A stretch of DNA of 64,000 bases from Acer yangbiense (Eukaryota; Streptophyta; Magnoliopsida; Sapindales; Sapindaceae), in contig CM017764.1 in assembly GCA_008009225.1 (NCBI GenBank), positions 24,756,138-24,820,137 of the forward strand, read 5' to 3'. The notes under the pieces are model-generated. The model did not search any database and was not told where the DNA came from. It saw only the letters and a program-made list of their open reading frames with translations. How positions within the stretch are numbered: position 1 is the stretch's first letter; every line of letters starts with the position of its first letter. Positions 1 to 10,244 of this stretch are shown here, one piece after another. The position numbers were made by a program, and so were the translations under genes.

Positions 1-13
1 CAAAGAAGAGGGA

Positions 14-21
14 TATTTATA
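14..21 (-). promoter_or_regulatory. LTR TATA box
   Basis: TATAAATA on the minus strand inside the Athila-type LTR. It lies immediately downstream of the GTCGCCATGGCGAC motif array, the same arrangement as in the other LTRs of the window. Function is inferred from position only. Confidence 0.5.
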
Positions 22-79
22 CTGGTCTTGATTTGTGTGCTGAAAATCGCTTAGAAAGCTTATGTGGCGGGAATGTCGC

Positions 80-385
80 CATGGCAACCTCATGGCGACA
101 TTCTGTTACTTTTTCTGAGATCCAATCGTCATCACTAGCATCATCTTTTTTGCCCTTTGCAAATGGCGACACTGAGGAATTTGTGGGAAGGTCGCCCTCG
201 CCATGGCGATATGCAAATGGCGACCACACCTGATGCACTTTTCTTGGAGAAATTTGTTGGTCGCCATGGCGACCATGTGGCGACAAAATGGCTACCTTTG
301 CTTCTTCTGAAACACTCCTTCCTGTCGCCATGGCGACCATATGGCGACATGGGGGCGTTTTTAACACATTTCCCTGTCATCATGG
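80..385. repeat. Cluster of GTCGCCATGGCGAC-type palindromes in LTR U3
   Basis: The perfect 14-bp palindrome GTCGCCATGGCGAC occurs at 260-273 and 324-337. Degenerate or half copies (CATGGCGAC, ATGGCGAC, GTCGCCA, GTCATCATGGTGAC) occur around 82, 98, 164, 188, 202, 216, 275, 341 and 376. Spacing is irregular, so it is not a simple tandem repeat. It lies just upstream of the minus-strand TATA box. Confidence 0.8.
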
Positions 386-826
386 TGACCTTAAATCAAG
401 CAAATGGTGAAATGCTCTGTTTCATTGCCTTTATGCTCCAAATTCCTCATCTTCTTCACAAATGCCCTTGAGGCCTAATAAAACCTGAAACACTTGAGTT
501 AACAACATTAAATACAGGGAATCACCTGAGAATAAGCGCAAAGAATAGGAACTAAGGGTACAAAATCGTACCATTTTTTTTTTTGGGTAAATAAATAGTA
601 TCATAGAAAAGAAGGAAAGAATGTACAAATTCAAGGGGCATACCCCAGGAAGCAAAGAGACAAGAGCCGAAAGGCCTAAAAAACAAGCACAACAAAGCTC
701 AAACAAGAGCTAAACAATGGCTACAACAAAGCACAACCAAACACAAAAGCCAAAAGCAAACAAGCAGGCCTACAACACTATGGATTATCTAGAGTTGATG
801 TTCCAATTCAGTGCTAGAAGAGGCAA

Positions 827-1690
827 TGATGAGAATCAAGAAGCTTCACCAACGGATACATTTCATGTTCCAGTTGGGCCAATTACAAGGGGCAAGAGGA
901 TCAAAGAAGCATTTAATGGGGGCTGATTCTGAGTTGCTGAAGTCCAAGTTCGGCCCAAATCTGAGCTGAACTTCATGGGCCTCTACAGAGAGCATCTGAG
1001 GTCGGATCGTCTATTATAATATGTTTCCAAAAGGCCCAAGACGAGCCCTACAGATGTTATGAAGATTCCGTCCTCCGTAACAGTTCACAAAAGGCCCAAA
1101 TTCGGATATATATCTTGTTGCGCGAAGACTTGAGCTGAGGAGTCCGAATTTCAGCTTTTTTTTCCTTTTTTTTAGTTTCCATTGAATAATGAGCTGATTT
1201 TGTTTCCTAAATTAAAGGGCTGATTTGTTTCCAAATTTAGCCTTCCAAATAGGGAGCAAGTCAACTAATTGCATGTTTTAATCTTTATTTTCTTTCCTAT
1301 TTGTAAGGCAATTATTGCCCAATTTAGTTTCCTGATTGTAAGGCATTAATTGCCGAATATTTTATTTCCTTTATCTTTCTTTCTAGGGTTTAGATATTTT
1401 AGTATTTAAGGGACGCATTGATGTATTTCTTGAGCAGACTTTGGAATGAAATAATATTTTCAGAGAACATTTTCTCTTTGGTTCTTCATTGAACTGCGAA
1501 CTTATCAAGATTCTACCTTGTGGCGTTCAAACATGACTTATCAATCGAGTATTCCATCCTTGATTGTGGCGTCCTCCTTTATACCAAGGTTCACATCTCG
1601 ATATAGGTGTTGGGTCACGGTTTCCATCCGAACCAGAGGTTAGAACGATCTTAGGCATCAATCTTGATACAATCGACGAGTTTCGTATTA
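827..1690 (+). mobile_element. CRM-like gypsy solo LTR with TSD GGCAA
   Basis: The LTR starts TGATGAGAATCAAG and ends in a degenerate TTTCGTATTA (sister copies end TTCGTATCA). Its 864 bp are flanked by a perfect 5-bp duplication GGCAA at 822-826 and 1691-1695. Removing it restores an uninterrupted LINE 3' sequence (gaggcaaatccttcaag). There is no internal region, so it is a solo LTR left by LTR-LTR recombination. The first ~100 bp carry the degenerate end of pol (motif VPVGPITRG), as in the complete relative at 48524-57078, whose pol also ends inside the LTR. Confidence 0.92.
1403..1410 (+). promoter_or_regulatory. LTR TATA box (TATTTAAG)
   Basis: TATTTAAG inside the CRM-like LTR, about 280 bp from the LTR end. 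Transcription would be expected to begin roughly 25-35 bases downstream, near 1433-1440. The two truncated neo-LTRs at 16819 and 17655 enter the LTR sequence at the equivalent position. Confidence 0.5.
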
Positions 1691-1843
1691 GGCAAATCCT
1701 TCAAGTTGATAGAGGAGAGCCGGCAACGGATAGTGTCAATAATGGACTAGGCAACCTCAGCATTAAGCTTTCGAGAGCTTTTAAAAATGCGACAATTTCG
1801 TTCTCTCCAAATAAAATAGACAGCCACCGCAAGACAAAGCTTT

Positions 1844-3870
1844 TGCTTGTCCTCGAGCAAAACAATCATCAACCAACCCCTAGTTATTCATCAAGATATT
1901 TCACAATTTTTCAAGCAAGTTCAAATCATCCTAGCAAGGTTTTACCAGCCATTGATTTATAAGCGAAACCAAATAATGAAGAGATTAGAATAATGATGCA
2001 CTAGCGAGGACCTATTTATGTAAGAAAATGTCAAGTAAAAATTAAAAGCATGCAACTTTTTAGATATGATTGCACGCAGCGCGATCTTACATTCAAAAAT
2101 GCCTAAGTTTCAAAGCAAAGGTACTATTCAGTTTAAAATGTAATTTGCCTTGATAGTTAGTCCTTACCGGATTCTCTCATTTCTTCTCTCAGATTCCTAA
2201 GCTTTCCTCAATAAGTACATATGCAATATGAGTTAACTTCATGAATATCAAAATGATTGCATATGATGTCATTTAAAACGCAATTTCTGAAAAATGAGGT
2301 CCCATGAATGGAGTTGCAAATCATGAATTAGAAAGAACATACGAAAACCATAATTCACAAAATGGACATCCCTGAAGATCGTGAAGGTCTTTCTTTGGTT
2401 GTAACGAGGCTTGGGTGAATGGTGAGTCAAATAATGGGTCAAAATAGATCACAAGGAACTTAATGATTATACTTTCGGCAAACATTCTAATTACAAGTTC
2501 CACTTATTTCACACATTAGTTTACGCCTTTGGCGCCCATTTCTTACAATATCATTTCACATGCACATTTACTACTCAAACTTTTCTTGAGTAGCCTATTC
2601 AATTCTAAACCCTCTATCTAGGCCAATTGTGCCTAATTCATATTTTTCTTTTCATTTTATCTTTTTCTTGGCTTTGCCTTTCTTTTCTTTTCTTTTGCAT
2701 ACATCTTTTTCATTTCTTTTTTTTTTTTGTTTTTTTTGCATACATCTTTTCATTTCAATCTTTTTCTTTTTCATTTGCTTTTCTTTTTCATTTGCTTTAC
2801 TCTTTACACATAATTACATGCCTAGGTACATGCATCAACATTTTCACATAAAAGAGCTTACATTCATAACCTAAGCCTTAGCAAAAATCATTTTGGTAGA
2901 GGTAAGTCAACTATTTAGGCTATATGGTTAATTTAGATGTGGTTCACAAAAATGAAAAGCTTAAGATGTTTTTGGCTTCGAAAGGGCTTAGGAGCACACA
3001 CATTCAGAGGGTATGGAAGTATTTAGGTCAATTTACGGTTTTCTTCACATGCATTGCCTAAAGTCCTTTCTAAAGGTTTGTCCACGAGCAAATCAAAGCA
3101 TCCACAAGCAGTCTATAGTATTCTATGATATGCAATTTTTGAGTGCAAATGAGACATATAAATGTTTAAAAGAGTGTTTGAGAGAGTGTGTTTAAAGAGT
3201 AATTTTTCGACAACTCAAAATATGCTTATTTTGGGCCGTATTTGTGATCCTCTCGGGAATCTCCACTATTAATTCTTAGCCCTTCAAGCAACAATGATAA
3301 TCCACTCTAACATTTTGAGAAAAAGATACACGCGTATTGTTCAATGAAGTCCCAAATGGCATGACATTAATTTAAACCATACAATGACAAGATGCACAAT
3401 TCCTCACTACTCATGTAAATCATAATATCAATAAGCAAGGTATTATCGCCAAAAAATTTAAAAAAATCGGCTCAAATTGTAAAACCAAGCATAGAGAGTA
3501 AAGTGGTGTTGCGCAAATGTACCCCCACACTTAAATTGGACATTGTCCTCAATGTTCATGGTAGGTAGATTTTGTTTACATGGCGCAACCCACACATCCA
3601 AAGCAACAATCCATATATCAAAGTCAATATTCAATGAATGTCAAGAAATTGGCATATTGTCGTCTCATCCTAATATGCACAATCATTCAATCAATAAAAT
3701 TATGCAAGAAGGCACATACATCCTAAATCCTCTACCAAAATTTCAACGCACACACTTATTCTAATCAAAAGCAAAATAAGAAGTGGGAATGAGAAAATAG
3801 CAAGAACTATAAGGGTTTAAACTAAAAACTCACAAAAATAAAGCATAAAAGGAGAGAAAAAGAACAATGG
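1844..3870 (-). other. 3' noncoding region of the Athila/Tat-type element
   Basis: I see no credible gene here. Two blocks are typical of the region after gypsy pol in this lineage: on the minus strand 'ttgctcgaggacaagc' near 1845-1862 and 'attgaggacaatgtcc' with a following 'aagtgtgggggt' purine tract at 3520-3555. A pyrimidine-rich stretch (TTTTCTTTT and TTTTTGCATACATC repeats) lies at 2640-2815. Short open frames in this stretch are low-complexity and unsupported. Confidence 0.55.
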
Positions 3871-4186
3871 TTACCTGAGTGGATCGGTCAATTCTTCATT
3901 TGAAATAGCTTCCCAAGTTGGGTCTCCTCCCCTATATGGTTTCAACCGGTGTCCATTCACTTTAAACCTCTCGCCCTTCTTCTTATTTTCAATCTTAATA
4001 GCACCGTGAGCAAAAACTTGTATAATCCTATAAGTTCCCGACCATCTCAATTTGAGCTTTCCAGGAAACAACTTTAAACGGGACTCATAAAGTAGAAAAA
4101 GCATTCCTAGATGGAGTTCTTTTCTTCTAAGACTCTTGTCATGATAAAACTTCGTCTTCTCCTTGTAGAGCCTTGCGCTTTCATAA
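3871..4186 (-). pseudogene. Athila/Tat-type integrase, C-terminal part
   Basis: On the minus strand this encodes the end of a gypsy polyprotein: YKEKTKFYHDK, then SRLKLFPGKLKLRWSGTY and FKVNGHRLKPY, ending shortly after DPTWEAI. These motifs lie in the integrase C-terminal region of Athila/Tat-group elements, which follows the catalytic core and contributes to DNA binding and targeting. The gene continues upstream at 5936-6157 and 7770-8103 once the two solo LTRs are discounted. Frameshifts occur near 4105. It is a dead fragment. Confidence 0.8.
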
Positions 4187-5110
4187 GCCTCTGAAAGTAA
4201 TACAATAACGCTCAGTGTGTATGATAAATATATCTAGGGGGTGAATAGATTTTAAGCTTTATTACCCAATTTTCGCATGCAAGTCAATTTTACGAAAATA
4301 CCTCTACTAGTAAAAAATACAAGCAAGTGTAATATAGTGCGGAATTTAAATAACACTTGATGTATACGTGGAAACCCAACCACTGGGAAAAACCACGGGC
4401 TGTTTAGTGCGCCACACTCGGACCTCGAAATCCACTAATTGAAATGGAGTTTACAACCTATGTAGACCTCGTCTAACACTCCGGTCTATAACCCCCCACT
4501 TCTACCACTCGGGCCTTTAAAAGTGGCTCTAGTACAATTGCTTGAGGCCTAAGCAATCTTAGCCTCAAGACTTAATTCTCTATGAAGAGATTATGCAACC
4601 TATGTGAATATGTATAAATATTCAAATAACAAACAAGGCTAGGTAACCTTAGATGCTTATCTAGGATGATGATATAATCAATTAAATCAACCCTAGATAT
4701 CAATTGCTAAATGACATGTCAAATAGCTTAGCTAATCAAGATTAATCAAAAACCTAATTAGCTATCACAATACAACACTCAATCAATTCATCACAATTAA
4801 TTCTCTATTCTTGTATTTATCATATGATCAAAAACATACAAGTAAATTAAAAGAGAATAGTTTGATAGTAAAAATACTAAAATAAGATGAAGTTAATCAA
4901 AATCTTACCAAGCAAGTTGTGATGATGCAAACCCAATCATGGATGCATTCTATATAGTCATAGAAGATGCAATATGAAATATGATGCAAAAAGGATTTGA
5001 TTTGAGTGTTTAAAGGTGAGTTCTTGATTTGATTTTTTCTCAAAAATCACTCTTTGAAGTTTAGGGTTCTAAGGACTCAAAGAACTTGATCAGATAATGG
5101 GAAAGTAAGA

Positions 5111-5118
5111 TATTTATA
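5111..5118 (-). promoter_or_regulatory. LTR TATA box
   Basis: TATAAATA on the minus strand, about 40 bp downstream of the GGCGGTT motif cluster in the left solo LTR. The right arm has the same arrangement at 6881-6888. Confidence 0.5.
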
Positions 5119-5157
5119 GACATCAAGAACCGGACATGTGAAAAGACAAGTTTGCCC

Positions 5158-5530
5158 CTGAAACGCACCAATCGGCGGTTTCAATCGGTGGCCAGGCCAC
5201 CGATCATAACCGCCGAATTGAACCCGAGAAGAACAGGGAAACAACGGCGGTTTCATTCAGTGGTTTCGTAACCACCGATCCAACTGCCGAATCAAACCCG
5301 AGAGAATAAATCGATTAGGTATGAACGGTGGTTTCATTTGGCGATTTCGTAACCGCCGATCCAACCGCCGAATCAAACCCGAGAGAATAAATCGATCAGG
5401 TATGAATGACGGTTTCGAACAGCAGTCGTGACCACCGATTGTGACCGCAGAATTGCTCCAGACACTTCTGGATGTAAACGGCGGTTTCATTCGGTGGCTA
5501 GGCCGCCGATCATAACCGCTGATCACCAAC
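5158..5530. repeat. GGCGGTT/AACCGCC inverted-motif cluster in LTR U3
   Basis: More than ten copies of short GC-rich motifs (GGCGGTTTC, AACCGCCGAT, ACCACCGAT and variants) occur in both orientations. They include a ~70-bp partial tandem unit containing 'aatcaaacccgagagaataa' (near 5292 and 5372). Many neighbouring motifs can pair with one another. The cluster sits directly upstream of the TATA box in the minus-strand LTR. Confidence 0.8.
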
Positions 5531-5935
5531 AGAGGTGAAAACCAATGAGAAGCCAATGGCATTCTCCATGGGCGGTCTTCGCGCACAACCAAGCACATTC
5601 TAGTGCATGCGTGGACGTTTCCGAACACTATCGGGAAACGAATTACTAAGCACAAATACACATAACAATATATCAAACAAAGTGCTAGTGTGTAAAGTGA
5701 CATGTGAAGAGTATGCACACAAATGCAAGTATACTAAGTGTGTGTGTGCTAACTAAATCTCTTCAAGGAAAATCAAGCACTAGAAATTATACCTTTGCCG
5801 TGCTTGTCCCTTGAGGTCTTGAAAGGGCCTTCGAGCTTGAAGTTCAATCACCTAAACTACCCTTACACAATCAACCCCAACATATGGTTTGTCCACGAAA
5901 TAAGCCAATTAATATATGGGAATCCTTACAGCCTC

Positions 5936-6157
5936 TAACTGAAACTCTTCTAGTTCACTGAGTTAGAGCTTCCTTTCCTTCCCAGCTTTGTCATAGTCTA
6001 GATTCAGCTTCCGAATGGCCCATAAGACGTTGTACTCAAGTTCTACCGGTAAGTGGGAGGCCTTCCCAAAGACTAGCCGAAAGGGACTCATCCTTATGGG
6101 AGTTTTAAAAGCTGTCCTATATGCCCACAATGTGTCACTCAGTCTAGAGGCCCAATC
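5936..6157 (-). pseudogene. Athila/Tat-type integrase segment between two solo LTRs
   Basis: Minus-strand translation gives DWASRLSDTLWAYRTAFKTP, MSPFRLVFGKASHLPVELE and KLNLDYDKAGKERKL, then a stop and SELEEFQLEA. This is the part after the integrase catalytic core that is typical of Athila/Tat gypsy elements. It is bounded on both sides by LTR target duplications (GCCTC on the left, CTTTC on the right) and joins in register with the core to the right and the C-terminal part to the left. Confidence 0.85.
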
Positions 6158-6559
6158 CTTTCTGTAAGGATTCCCATATATTGATTGGCTTATTTCATGG
6201 ACAAACCACATGTTGGGGTTGTTTGTGTAAGGGTAGTTTAGGTGATTGATCTTCAAGCTCGAAGGCCCTTCCAAGACCTCAAGGGACAAGCACGCCAAAG
6301 GTATAATTTCTAGTGCTTGGTTTTCTTTGAAGAGATTTAGTTAGCACACACACACTTAGCATACTTGATCTTGTGTGCATACTCTTCACATGTCACTTTA
6401 CACACTAGCACTTTGTTTGATATCTTGTTGTGTGTATATGTGCTTAGTAATTCGTTTCCCGATATTATTCGGAAACGTACGCGCATGCACTAGAATGTGC
6501 TTGGTTTTACGCGAAGACCACCCACGGAGAATGCCCTTGGTTTCTTTTTGGTTTTCACC

Positions 6560-6845
6560 TCTGTTGGTGATCGGCGGTTATGATCGGCGGCCTAGCCGCC
6601 GAATGAAACAGTCGTTTGAGTCCAGAGACCTCTGGATCAATTTTGCGGTTACGATCGGTGGTCACGACCGCCGTTCATACCTGATCGATTTAATATCTCG
6701 GGTTTGATTCGGCGGTTGGATCGGCGGTCACGAAACTGCCGAATGAAACCGCCGTTGTTCCCCTGTTCTTCTCGGCTTCAATTCAGCGGTTATGATCAGT
6801 GGCCTGGTCGCCGATTGAAACCGCCGATCTGTGCGTTTCAAGGGC
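6560..6845. repeat. GGCGGTT/ATCGGCGG motif cluster in LTR U3
   Basis: Repeated short motifs such as GATCGGCGGT, CGGCGGTTATGATCGG, GGCCTAGCCGCCGA and GAAACCGCCG in both orientations, ending about 35 bp upstream of the TATA box at 6881. It corresponds to 5158-5530 in the other arm but differs in copy number and order. Confidence 0.8.
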
Positions 6846-6880
6846 AAACTTGTCTTTTCGCATGCCCAATTCTTGATGTC

Positions 6881-6888
6881 TATAAATA
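6881..6888 (+). promoter_or_regulatory. LTR TATA box (TATAAATA)
   Basis: TATAAATA in plus orientation inside the right solo LTR, directly downstream of the GGCGGTT cluster. Confidence 0.5.
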
Positions 6889-7769
6889 TCTTACTTTCTC
6901 ATTCTCTGATTAAGTTCTTTGAGTCTTTAGAACCCTAAACTTCAAAGGGAGATTTTTGAGAAAAAATCAAATCAAGAACTCACCTTTAAACACTCAAATC
7001 AAATCCTTTTTGCATCAAAGCTCATCTTGCATTCATCCATGATTGGGTTTGCATCATCACAACATGCTTGGTAAGATTTTGATTAATTTCATCTTATTTT
7101 AGTATTTTACTATCAAGCATATTCTCTTTTAATTCACTTGTATGTTTTTGATCATATGATAAATACAAGAATAGAGAATTAATTGTGATGAATTGATTGA
7201 GTGTTGTATTGTGATAGCTAATTAGGTTTTTGATTAATCTTGATTAGCTAAGCTATTTGACATGTCATTTAGCAATTGATATCTAGGGTTGATTTAAATT
7301 GATTATATCATCATCCTAGATAAGCATCTAAGGTTACCTAGCCTTGTTTGTTATTTGAATATTTATACATATTCACATAGGTTGCATAATCTCTTCATAG
7401 AGAATTAAGTCTTGAGGCTAAGGTTGCTTAGGCCTCAAGCAATTAGGACTAGAGCCCCTTTTAAAGGCCCGAGTGGTAGAAGTGGGGGGTTATTGACCGG
7501 AGTGTTAGACGAGGTCTACATAGGTTGTAAACTCCATTTCGATTAGTGGATTTCGAGGTCTGAGTGTGGCGCACTAAACAGCCCGTGGTTTTTCCCAGTG
7601 GTTGGGTTTCCACGTATACATCAAGTGTTATTTAAATTCCGCACTATATTACACTTGCTTGTATTTTTGACTAGTAGGGGCATTTTCATAAAATTGACTT
7701 GCCCCCCCCCCCCCCTCTCTAGATATATTTATCATACACACCGAGCGTTATTGTATTACTCTCACTTTC

Positions 7770-8103
7770 TACTCCCATTGACCATCTTTTCCAAATTTTG
7801 CTTGATATGTCAGTTGTTCACCTCCACTTGTCCCGAAGTTTGGGGATGGTAAGGGGTTGCCACCTTATGTCTGACACCATATTTCTTCAATAAGGCCCTA
7901 AAAATCTTTTTACAAAAGTGACTTCCACCATCGCTAATTATCGCCCTGGGAATCCTAAACCTTGAGAAGATATTCTCTTTAATGAAACTAATGACCACAT
8001 GACTATCATTCGTCCTTGTAGGGATCGCCTCTACCCACTTAGACACGTAATCCACGGCCACTAAAATGAAACTGTAACATTGGGATGTAATGAATGGACC
8101 CAT
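7770..8103 (-). pseudogene. Athila/Tat-type integrase catalytic core
   Basis: The minus strand encodes a gypsy integrase core. Candidate acidic residues are visible in VAVDYVSKW (first D), IISDGGSHF (second D) and TSGQVEVNN (E). HPQTSGQVE is the usual plant gypsy motif. The reading continues to LEKMVNGSRK and is then cut by the solo LTR at 6163-7764. Integrase inserts the cDNA into host DNA; this copy is interrupted and frameshifted and cannot be functional. Confidence 0.85.
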
Positions 8104-8639
8104 GAAGTCTATCCCCTATACGTCAAATAATTCAACAACATGCTCACTATTTAGTGGCATCTCATCCCTTTTTCCAATATTTCCTGACCTTTGACATCTA
8201 TCACACTTCAGGCAAAACCCGTAAGCATTTTTCGCCAAAGTTGTCCAATATAACCCGCATTGGAGAATTTTCATCATTGTCCTTCACACTCACGTTCATG
8301 ACCTCCACACTCACGTTCATGACAAAATTTTAGTACTTCTCCTTGTTCATCTTCCGGGAGGCACCTTCTAATTACTTGATCCGGACCACGTTTAAAAAGG
8401 TAAGGCTCATCCCAAAAGTAAAATCTAGTACTAGCAATGAACCTCTTCTTTGCTTGAGGGTTCAACTTTGAGGATATCACGTTTGAGGCTAAATAATTCA
8501 CTATGTCCGCATACCATGGGTCCTTTTCTTGTACCACCCATAATTGTTCATCGAGGAAGCTTTTTCTCAAGGGTAATGCATCTTCCTTCTCAATAATTCC
8601 TTGAGTCATTCTGATCAAATGATCTGCTACCACGTTCTC
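8104..8639 (-). pseudogene. Athila/Tat-type RNase H-integrase linker and zinc-binding region
   Basis: Minus-strand reading begins VVADHLIRMTQGI (the end of RNase H in this lineage normally reads VADHLSRL) and continues through PWYADIVNYLA, KKRFIASTRFYFWDEPYLF and RRCLPEDEQGEVL to CHE. That order matches the segment before the integrase HHCC finger. A duplicated 'cactcacgttcatgac' at 8285-8321 disrupts the finger region. The segment holds at least two frame breaks. Confidence 0.7.
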
Positions 8640-8912
8640 TCATCCCTTTTTATCTCTAATTTCTAGGTCGAACTCTTGTAAGAGTAATATCCATCTAATC
8701 AACCTAGGCTTTGCATCCTTCTTATGCAATAGATACCGGATGGTGGCATGATCTGTGTACACTACAACCTTAGAACTAACTAGATATTGCCTAAATTTCT
8801 CCAAGGCAAATACTATCGCCAAGAGCTCCTTCTCCGTAGTTGAGTAATTCAATTGAGCATCGTTAAGAGTACGTGATGCATAGTAAATGACATGCGGAAG
8901 CTTCTCTACTCG
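8640..8912 (-). pseudogene. Athila/Tat-type RNase H domain
   Basis: Encodes NYSTTEKELLAIVFALEKFR, VVYTDHATIRYLL and PRLIRWILLLQEFDLEI, the RNase H segment following gypsy reverse transcriptase. The TEKELLA and YTDHA blocks carry the E and D expected at catalytic positions. RNase H removes the RNA strand during reverse transcription. The frame breaks at both ends from the flanking RT and integrase parts. Confidence 0.85.
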
Positions 8913-9704
8913 CTACCCCAAAACTACACCTATTGCATAATTTGAAGGGTCACACATAAGATCAAACTGAATACTCCAATTAGGTGGCATGATGACGGGA
9001 GCCGTGGTTAATGCCTTTTTCAAAACCCTGAATGCTATGGAACATTCATCACTGAACTCAAATTCTACCTCTTTTTGAAGTAAAGTGCATAAAGGTCTCG
9101 AAATCTTTGAGAAGTCCTTTATGAAGCGCCTATAGAACCCAGCATGATCAAGGAATGATCTGATATCTTTTACCGTCCTAGGTGGGGGCAAACTCTTCAT
9201 CACCTTTATTTTTGCCTTATCAACCTCAATACCCTTTTCTGATATGACGTGTCCCAAAACTATACCGCTTCTCACCATAAAATGGCATTTCTCCCAATTT
9301 AGCACGAGACTCGTCTCTTCACATCTTTGGAGTACCAAGGATAAGTTTTCTAAACATGAGTCAAATGAAGCCCCGAATATCGAAAAGTCATCTATAAATA
9401 TCGTTATGACGTCTTCCACCATATCCGAGAAGATTCAGGTCATACACCTTTGAAAAGTGGCTGGTGCATTGCAAAGCCCGAAGCGCATTCTCCTATAAGC
9501 ATAAGTGCCAAACGGACATGTAAATGTTGTTTTCTCTTAGTCTTCCATAACTATGGCGATTTGGTTGTAACCGGAATAGCCATCAAGGAAACAATAATGG
9601 CTATGTCCTGCAAGGTGTTCCAACATCCGATCGATAAAAGGAAGTGGGAAATGGTTTTTTCTTGTGCTTGTGTTCAGCTTCCTATAATCGATACAAACCC
9701 TCCA
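8913..9704 (-). pseudogene. Athila/Tat-type reverse transcriptase, C-terminal half
   Basis: The catalytic motif reads ITIFIDDFSIFG (FIDD variant of YXDD), followed by LNWEKCHFMV, GIVLGHVISEKGIEVDKAKI and GFYRRFIKDFSKISRPLC, the normal gypsy RT order. DPSNYAIGVVLG begins the connection to RNase H. Frame breaks near 9423-9705 separate it from the N-terminal half. RT copies element RNA into cDNA in cytoplasmic particles; this copy is inactive. Confidence 0.85.
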
Positions 9705-10244
9705 TCATGTTTGTAGATGTTGTGGAATCAACTCGTTTTGCTCATTCTTCACCACTGTGATTCCGGATTTCTTGGGCACCACATGTATAGGACTCACCCA
9801 TTTGCTATCTGATATTGGGTAGATGATGCCAACGTCAAGGAGTTTCAATACCTTCTTTTTGACCACCTCTTGCATGATAGGATTTAACCTACGTTGTGCC
9901 TCCCTAGTTGGCTTGGTGTCAACTTCCAATAGGATCTTATGCATGCATAACGTTGGACTGATTCCTTTAATGTCATCTAGAGTCCATCCTATGGCCTTCT
10001 TATATCTTCTCAAGACCTTAAGCAATCTCTTCTCTTCTTCTTTGTCTAAATCTGCTGCAATGATGACTGGGAAGTTGCTATCACAATCTAGGAATGCATA
10101 TTTTAGGGTTGAAGAGAGCTCTTTCAAATCCAACTTTTGAGGAGGGTGCTCTTCTTTGTTGTTCATCTCCATTCCTATCAATCCTTCCATAGGATCTCCT
10201 AACTCATTCGCTATATCACCATTCTCATGAATCAATTCATCCAT
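9705..10244 (-). pseudogene. Athila/Tat-type reverse transcriptase, N-terminal half
   Basis: Contains LKYAFLDCDSNFPVIIAADL, KKAIGWTLDDIKGISPTLCM, QRRLNPIMQEVVKKKVLKLL, GIIYPISDSKWVSPIHVVPK and KNEQNELIP, a near-textbook Athila-group RT entry region. The ORF ends shortly after, before the next RT motif. The sequence upstream on the minus strand no longer encodes Athila protease or gag but overlaps an unrelated small ORF (10232-10579), so the 5' half of this element has been lost. Confidence 0.88.

Larger units (their letters stand above)
1..573 (-). mobile_element. Athila/Tat-type gypsy 3' LTR, partial (runs off left edge)
   Basis: This stretch matches, by eye, the U3 half of the Athila-type LTRs at 36469-38246 and 40496-42506. 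Shared blocks include the 3' part with the 'aaaacacttg' context and the terminal 'gtacaaaatcgtacca', which corresponds in reverse to the TGATCGTACC start of the plus-strand copy. It reads on the minus strand, as does the Athila-type pol at 3871-10244, so it is probably that element's 3' LTR. The last ~15 bases of the LTR are missing where a LINE poly-A tail begins. No TSD can be checked because the left end lies outside the window. Confidence 0.6.
574..1843 (-). mobile_element. 5'-truncated L1-like LINE remnant, split by a solo LTR
   Basis: A T-run at 574-584 (poly-A tail on the minus strand) followed by 'gggtaaataaatagtatcat' is the same 3' end as the LINEs at 49822 and 32906. The LINE sequence runs to 826, is interrupted by the CRM-like solo LTR 827-1690, and resumes at 1691. 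It continues through a block matching 50050-50210 until about 1843. Only the 3' UTR and the last codons of ORF2 are represented, about 400 bp. No convincing LINE target duplication was found, so the 1843 boundary is approximate. Confidence 0.75.
4192..5930 (-). mobile_element. SIRE-type copia solo LTR with TSD GCCTC (left arm of inverted pair)
   Basis: A 1739-bp LTR, TGAAAGTAATAC...AATCCTTACA in plus-strand reading, flanked by GCCTC at 4187-4191 and 5931-5935. Removing it rejoins the integrase reading EEFQLEA-YESARLYKEK. The terminal TGAAAGTA resembles the LTR end at 18478, which is tied to a SIRE gag through a PBS. It contains the typical 'ctagggggtgaatag' block near its U5 end. There is no internal region, so it is a solo LTR. 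The plus-strand copy at 6163-7764 is its inverted near-duplicate. Confidence 0.92.
6163..7764 (+). mobile_element. SIRE-type copia solo LTR with TSD CTTTC (right arm of inverted pair)
   Basis: A 1602-bp LTR, TGTAAGGATTCC...GTATTACTCTCA, flanked by CTTTC at 6158-6162 and 7765-7769. Removing it rejoins the integrase reading VNGSRK-DWASRL. It is the same family as 4192-5930 in the opposite orientation; the length difference comes from indels, mainly in the GGCGGTT cluster. A C-run at 7704-7716 marks its version of the G-run/gtgaatag block. Confidence 0.92.

Noticed and set aside
80..385. CRISPR-like repeat array
   Set aside because: Spacing is irregular, motifs are palindromic with half-sites, there are no constant-length spacers, and the sequence is a plant retrotransposon LTR.
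1..480. Overlapping open frames in the palindrome cluster
   Set aside because: Created by repeated CATGGCGAC words on both strands; no protein motif, and the stretch is LTR U3.
2620..2880. Membrane-protein-like Phe/Ser-rich frames
   Set aside because: Pyrimidine-rich low-complexity DNA (TTTTCTTTT, TTTGCATACATC repeats) in the 3' noncoding region of the Athila-type element.
5257..6913. Small frames in the GGCGGTT clusters (for example 5257-5718 and 6375-6707)
   Set aside because: They are translations of LTR U3 repeats; the two arms give similar peptides only because they are the same LTR.
4192..7764. A single foldback DNA transposon with ~1.7-kb terminal inverted repeats
   Set aside because: Each arm has its own 5-bp duplication (GCCTC, CTTTC) and the 232-bp spacer is uninterrupted integrase coding sequence of the host element, so these are two independent LTR insertions.
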